From Pomphorhynchus laevis (Eukaryota; Acanthocephala; Palaeacanthocephala; Echinorhynchida; Pomphorhynchidae), in the NCBI GenBank assembly GCA_012934845.2, contig WNNJ02001257.1:157834-221833 (forward strand): DNA of 64,000 nucleotides, read 5' to 3'. Shown here piece by piece: positions 59,701 through 64,000 of the stretch (the stretch's first letter is position 1; each line of letters begins with the position of its first letter). Both the position numbers and the translations under genes were made by a program. The notes below the pieces were generated by a model. The model was given only the letters and a program-made list of their open reading frames with translations. It ran no database searches and was not told the origin of the DNA.

Positions 59701-61061
59701 TTTTCCTTATAAGATGGGTTTTGCGGCTCGAAATCCGTTGTAGAATAAGCTGGCACATTACAACTGCCTGTTTCATGGGCTCATTGACAGTTTCTTTATC
59801 CGTATTAAAATTCAGGAGCCATCATGTTAGCATGTCCACAAATTCCTTCCTATCATTGTAAATCGGTAGGTCAAAAAGATTTGGAATCTAGTGTCTTACC
59901 TCAGTATAAAACGTGTATAATATTTGTGCTGTCCAGGTTTAATCTTGGTAAAAAATTATCCGTTTTTACCAATGATGAATCTTTTTGCTGTTGGGAAACG
60001 TCATTAAAGTCCTGGTAAAATGTAGAGTTCATCGGCAGAAGCAGCCTAACCTGGCGATCATCGTGTGGAAGTACATCATACACTTTCGTTCGCCGTTGAA
60101 TATCACCTATTTTGCGACTGCAGTTCGGAGCAGTACAGTTCAAACACGGCTGTTTAGCCTTAGCACAAGAGCATCAAATGCATTTGGCGGCAAGAGTGTT
60201 GCAATTGAAACACTTGAATATCGTCATTGGAACTCCTCGAGTCATTGTTAGATAAATCTTAGAATTTTCCAATTTTTCTATATATTTTTTCGATTGTTAG
60301 ATATCTCAAATAATTTTTACAATATACTTAACAACTCGATTTGGATTTATTATTTTGAATATTCCCGGATTGTTTATATACAAAAGCACAATAATAAGTC
60401 ATAATAAATAATGTATTACAATGACCTTAGCGTTTCCCTAAAAAGCAAATCTTTTCCATTGAGATATTGTATTAACAAAAAAAACGTGTTTCAAAGTATA
60501 GATTATACTTCGTTTAAAATAATACTTAAATAAAAATTATATAATTAAAATTATAAATATAATTAAAATTATATACTTTAATTAAAATTATACTTATTAA
60601 AATATTCGCTACTATTTTAGGCTATTATTAAGCAGTCTAGAATAAAGAGGATATTGGATTATCGAAAATAACTCTACTTTACGTATATATATTTTAATCA
60701 ACATTTATTAAAATGTGTTTTATTAAATACTTTTATAAATTTAACATTAATATTGTAACAACACCACTAATTTTATAATTACAACTTCAATTAGTTGAAA
60801 TTTCAATAATTTTAAGACGAAATCAACATTTTAAGAGTAAGGGACACTTTATCATTAGCGAAAGATCTTGCCAGAATGCCTACATATTGTTGTACGCTTA
60901 TAAAACAAGTTTACCGTTTATTTAAAATTAAAACTAATGACTAAAATAATGTCACAATTTACCTATCACTGTTGGTTCCAGATCAATAAGCATCGCTCTT
61001 GGCACATATTTACCAGAACCTGTTTCATTGAAGAATGTACTAAATGATGTCTCTCTAGAGT
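50758..61061 (-). CDS. Alpha-tubulin, divergent, six exons seen; N-terminal exon(s) not found
   Basis: Exons on the minus strand, all GT-AG and in phase: 60963-61061, 56859-57007, 54397-54549, 54050-54353, 51702-51962, 50758-51023 (stop TGA). They encode, in order, [60 protein letters not shown] (GTP-binding GGGTGSG), [20 protein letters not shown] (contains the catalytic Glu of alpha-tubulin), [20 protein letters not shown], and [20 protein letters not shown]. Alpha-tubulin pairs with beta-tubulin in microtubules. The tail ends [10 protein letters not shown] rather than EEY, so it lacks the detyrosination site. About 45 N-terminal residues are missing; their exon should lie above 61061 but I cannot find it. 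One intron is only 43 bp (54354-54396). Larger introns hold repeats. A diverged testis-type isotype or early pseudogene are options; frame conservation favours a gene. Confidence 0.9.
51323..51647. repeat. Direct duplication in the last tubulin intron
   Basis: About 118 bp (ACTAAATTCTATTTATAAAC, then GATATTCGGTTGTTCGGTC) occur at 51323-51440 and again at 51529-51647, 206 bp apart. Nearly identical, so recent. Confidence 0.75.
52723..52795 (+). ncRNA. Hammerhead-type ribozyme motif, permuted order (copy 1)
   Basis: ACC-GAAA-CAC, GCGUAGG, CUCACUG, CUGAUGA (52756-52762), GGUC, CCUACGC, UGAUUGUA, GUGUA, CAGUG. Stem III inner is ACAC/GUGU, outer GCGUAGG/CCUACGC. Stem I is CACUG/CAGUG. Cleavage is expected after A52788. 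The stem II strand is cut short by the 5' truncation of this copy. Confidence 0.62.
53091..53165 (+). ncRNA. Hammerhead-type ribozyme motif, permuted order (copy 2)
   Basis: As copy 1 but with complete GGACC before GAAA, giving stem II GACC/GGUC. CUGAUGA is at 53126-53132 and cleavage is expected after A53158. All core bases and all three helices are intact; the 8x7 internal loop in stem III is large enough to allow a bend. Confidence 0.7.
53541..54049. other. AT-rich intron remainder
   Basis: Nothing recognisable; part of the 2.1-kb tubulin intron. Confidence 0.4.
54870..56558. mobile_element. MULE-type DNA transposon, nearly intact, 1.69 kb
   Basis: Both ends carry the inverted terminal sequence AGGTGCACTTT-CACCTACGGTG. 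Each end then has repeated imperfect palindromes TTTTCACCTACGGTGAAAA: about two and a half at the left (54879-54950), about six at the right (56388-56550). Inside is a minus-strand transposase with FLYWCH finger. No clear 9-10 bp target duplication was found. Inserted in a tubulin intron in the gene's orientation. Confidence 0.8.
54984..56344 (-). CDS. MULE transposase with FLYWCH zinc finger, one frame slip
   Basis: The frame from ATG 56344 encodes a FLYWCH finger (GYFYNFKES, then [14 protein letters not shown], then CHDH) and runs to about 55.88 kb. The second frame, 54984-55877, holds the MULE transposase core: [11 protein letters not shown] (first Asp), [12 protein letters not shown] (second Asp), [15 protein letters not shown], and [13 protein letters not shown] (Glu). 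All three catalytic acidic residues are visible. The two frames are offset by one base at a run of T near 55.89 kb, which could be a real slip or a consensus error. FLYWCH plus MULE is a known combination in animal transposons. It would cut and paste elements with matching ends. Confidence 0.8.
57500..60260 (-). mobile_element. Non-LTR element with RT and nuclease-like C-terminus, near full length, degenerate
   Basis: Minus strand, 5' to 3': a Cys-rich block ([29 protein letters not shown]) at 60.2-60.1 kb, then a long region, then RT pieces [33 protein letters not shown] (motif A) and [20 protein letters not shown] (motif B). The C-terminus follows: [23 protein letters not shown] near 57.65-57.85 kb. 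Many stops and shifts. Same family as 22.62-24.24 kb. It fills a tubulin intron. Confidence 0.7.
60261..60962. other. AT-rich tubulin intron part
   Basis: No features recognised. Confidence 0.4.
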
Positions 61062-61842
61062 CTAAATGATTGATACGTGAACAATTAAATAGATCACTAA
61101 TTGATTTGGTAGAAATTGGACAAAATTACTGTTTACTGTTTTGACGGATAAAACTTTTATCTACAACACTTTAAATTTTTATATATTATGAATTAAGAAA
61201 TATAATCTTAATACTATAACATATTCTTCTTCATAAATAAGAATTCGCCCTCTATAATTCAATAGTTGAAATGTTTCTTTGAAAGCGTTTATCTGTAAAC
61301 GATACAATATATATTTGATTATTATCATATTTATTAATGATACTGATTATTATCATATTAATTCATTTTGAAGTATCATTAATAAACTTGTGCATCCTTC
61401 GATTTAAGAATCCATCATACTGATAAATCGAATTTATCAGCAGAACAAATATCTATTAATTATTTATATATAATTATTTATATCTTTTATATAAATTTAT
61501 TGAATTTATAATTTCAAATAGAAATTTATTAATTCATCAATCGGATATTGATAAGATTATTAATTAATATAAAAATTAATGTGTGATTTCTATGACATTC
61601 GTGGCGCTAGGTCATTGTCATCAATAAATTTTAACAATATAATTAATTATATTAATTAATATAAAGTATAATTAAAATATATTAAGGTAAATAATAACAA
61701 TATTAATACAATTAATATTATTTATTTACTGTAAACTAAACATAATATTATTAACATTAACATATTAGTTCTATCACACATAGTAGCTTAATCACCACTC
61801 CACTAATTATATTTATAAATAATACATTTCCATGTTTAATAG
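61062..61842. other. AT-rich stretch upstream of the first tubulin exon seen
   Basis: Searched on the minus strand for the tubulin N-terminus (MREC..VGQAG) without success. Otherwise only short AT repeats. Confidence 0.4.
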
Positions 61843-62485
61843 TTTATAAATGTACATTAAAACCACTTTCTGATTATATGAATAAAATACTTGAAGTAAT
61901 TAAAGCATATTTTAAAAAATATTGCAAGGTAATCGAAATTAATACTGGTATAAAACACTATTTCAGTATTAATTCTACAAAAGAATTTTTAGAACAGACA
62001 AAAGGAATAAATTTTCAAAATATAAATACATACGATTTTAGTACGCTTTATACAAATCTAGATTTAGTAGATATTAAAGAAGCGTTAGTAAAATTAATTA
62101 ATCTTATATTCGGTAAAAGATACATATATATGTTATAATAATTATAACGCCTATCTAACAAAAATTAAACCATCAAATAAATATAAATATATGGATAAAA
62201 TTGAATTAATAGAATCCTTAAATATTTTGATAAATCAAAATTATTTAAAAGTAGGGACATCTATATTTAAACAAGTAAAAGGTGTTCCAATGGGTGGTAA
62301 TAGTAGCCCAATTATAGCTGATTTGCTGTTAAGCTTTATAGACTATGAATTTGTTCATAACTGTGTAAAAACTAAATCTAAACAATATAAATATATGAAA
62401 TATATGTTTCGATTATATGTATTATTTTATATGAATAAAATACTTAAAGTAATTAAAGCACATTTTTAAAAATATTGCAAGGTAA
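61843..62485 (+). mobile_element. Penelope-like element fragment, RT part
   Basis: Matches copy A from LKPLSVYMNKIL through YDFSTLYTNL and GVPMGGNSSPIIADLL to the start of motif C, where it breaks into an unrelated repeat of its own earlier part (YMNKILKVIKAHF). Truncated at both ends, with at least one frame break. Confidence 0.75.
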
Positions 62486-62724
62486 TATTAATATATAAAA
62501 TATATTATATAATATTATATAATATATAATATTATATAATATATAATATTATTAATACATAAAATATTTATGCTTAATTATGATAAATTTAGACAATATG
62601 ATGAGCATAACTCAAAGTTGCACATTAGTAAATATATATCAAAAAATAAATATCAAAAAAATATTCAAAATATATCAAGCAATCAATCCTAATTCAAAAT
62701 ACTATAATAGCTAAAATATTTAAA

Positions 62725-63230
62725 TAAATCAAAATTATTGAAAGGTAGGGGCATCAGTATTTAGACAAATAAAAGCTATTCTAATGATAGGTAATAGTAG
62801 CCCAATTATAGCTGACTTGTTTTTAAGCTTTATAGAATATGAATTTGTTCATAACTGTGTAAAAACTAAATCTAAACAATATAAATATATGAAATATATG
62901 TTTCGATACATTGATGATATATGTGTATTTAATACTAATATTTTTTATTCAATTAGTGAACAAATTTATTCAGAAAGCCTTATTCTTAACAAAACCAATA
63001 TTAATGATAAATGGTGTATATCTAGATATGAACATTAAATTAACATTAACTAAAACTACTTTTAATTTATATCGTTAAGATGACATATTTAAATTTACAA
63101 GAAACATATTTTTGCATGAGCATTCATGCATACCATATAATTTAAAATATAATATATTAAATAATGAAATTTTAAGAATTGCTGTAATATGTAATGCCAA
63201 TGAAATTGGTTTTCTAAAATAGGTATTCAT
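62725..63230 (+). mobile_element. Penelope-like element fragment, RT palm part
   Basis: Encodes GNSSPIIADLFLSFIEYEF, FRYIDDICVF and ESLILNKTNINDK, then decays. More diverged from copies A and B than the 61.8-kb fragment. Confidence 0.75.
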
Positions 63231-63624
63231 TTTTTAAATTAGTTCCCTTAAAAAATATAATCAAACAGAATATTGTAAACTAGAATTCAACAAAATATTA
63301 TTAAAACAGAATTCAAACTCTAAAATTATTGTTATTTTTGTATAAGTAGAGTGAGATAGTACACTTGAAAACATATAATATATAATATGTATAATATATA
63401 ATATATTATATATAATAAATATTGTATAGTATTATATAATATACAATAAAAATATAATAAATAAATATGTTTTTATTTGTAAAAAATAAAATTAATCAAA
63501 ATATCAAATATATAAATTAACAAAATATTATTAAAAACAAATTTAAATTATTAAGAGTTTAATTTTTACAGGTAGATATTCAATCATATGATATAATCAT
63601 ATCATATTATGATATGATTATAAA

Positions 63625-63875
63625 ATATAATTATTTAAATTATTTAAAATATAATACATTAAATAATGAAATTTTAAGAATTGCAACAATTTGTAACGAT
63701 ATTGGTTTTCTTCAAAATCATTTAAATAATTTAATAGATGCATATTTTAAACTAGGTTACTATAAAATACCATCAAACAGAAAATAGTAAAATATATAAA
63801 TCAACACAATAATATTAAAAATAAATTTAAAATCATTAGCGGGAAATTTTTATGGATGGATAATAAATAATATAC
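63625..63875 (+). mobile_element. Penelope-like element 3' fragment
   Basis: Matches 25555-25795 of copy B (TTAAGAATTGCAACAATTTG, then TTAAATAATTTAATAGATG, then the GGGAAATTTTTATGGATGG end). Probably the displaced end of the neighbouring fragment. Confidence 0.7.
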
Positions 63876-63910
63876 ATATCTTTTTTATATAAAGATATAA
63901 AAGATATTTT

Positions 63911-63911
<1 letters not shown>

Positions 63912-64000
<89 letters not shown>
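63912..64000. repeat. (AT)n microsatellite running off the window
   Basis: Pure AT dinucleotide repeat from about 63912 to the last base. Less regular TATAAT runs are at 62490-62560 and 63375-63460. Confidence 0.95.

Overview
The window looks like an AT-rich invertebrate (metazoan) nuclear contig. It holds intron-containing animal genes on the minus strand: nuclear pore protein Nup54, an alpha-tubulin and a bZIP-like fragment. A small intronless BAF-like gene lies on the plus strand. Introns are bimodal. Several are only 43-53 bp, while others run to 2-6 kb and are packed with transposons. I cannot name the species from sequence alone.

Layout. 1-2.6 kb: hammerhead-bearing short repeats, a chain of TA-flanked inverted-repeat elements, a tRNA-headed SINE, and retroelement scraps. 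3.7-4.1 kb: BAF-like gene. 5.2-6.9 kb: two exons of a bZIP-like gene (minus). 8.9-9.5 kb: low-complexity pyrimidine tract. 9.9-10.8 kb: Penelope-like remnant (minus). 11.6-13 kb: hammerhead-bearing repeats. 13.2-26.9 kb: complete seven-exon nup54 (minus), whose introns host an RTE scrap, two Penelope-like copies with an N-terminal GIY-YIG domain, SINEs, a minisatellite and a LINE with a nuclease-like C-terminus. 28.7-33.5 kb: two LINEs with AP-type endonuclease (minus), separated by a GAAC minisatellite. 33.8-37.6 kb: more hammerhead-type repeats. 37.7-49.5 kb: about 33 tandem copies of a 353/354-bp satellite, each with a hammerhead-type core. 49.5-50.4 kb: two further hammerhead-type repeat families. 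50.8-61.1 kb: alpha-tubulin (minus), whose introns host a tandem hammerhead repeat, a near-intact MULE transposon and a second nuclease-LINE. 61.8 kb to end: broken Penelope-like copies and an (AT)n tract.

The main observation is that the window is full of hammerhead ribozyme-type motifs from at least five repeat families. In three families all three helices, the CUGANGA and GAAA core strands and an NUH cleavage triplet can be drawn, and stem III covaries between copies. Yet the core strands occur in the order GAAA strand, CUGANGA strand, cleavage strand, which is not any of the three circular permutations of a normal hammerhead. The CUGANGA strand sits in the loop of the long stem III. The motif could therefore fold as a pseudoknotted monomer or, more naturally, work between neighbouring units of a tandem transcript. 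Other families here keep the ordinary order. The satellite is clearly related to the dispersed hammerhead elements at both ends of the window, so it looks like a local amplification of a SINE-like ribozyme element.
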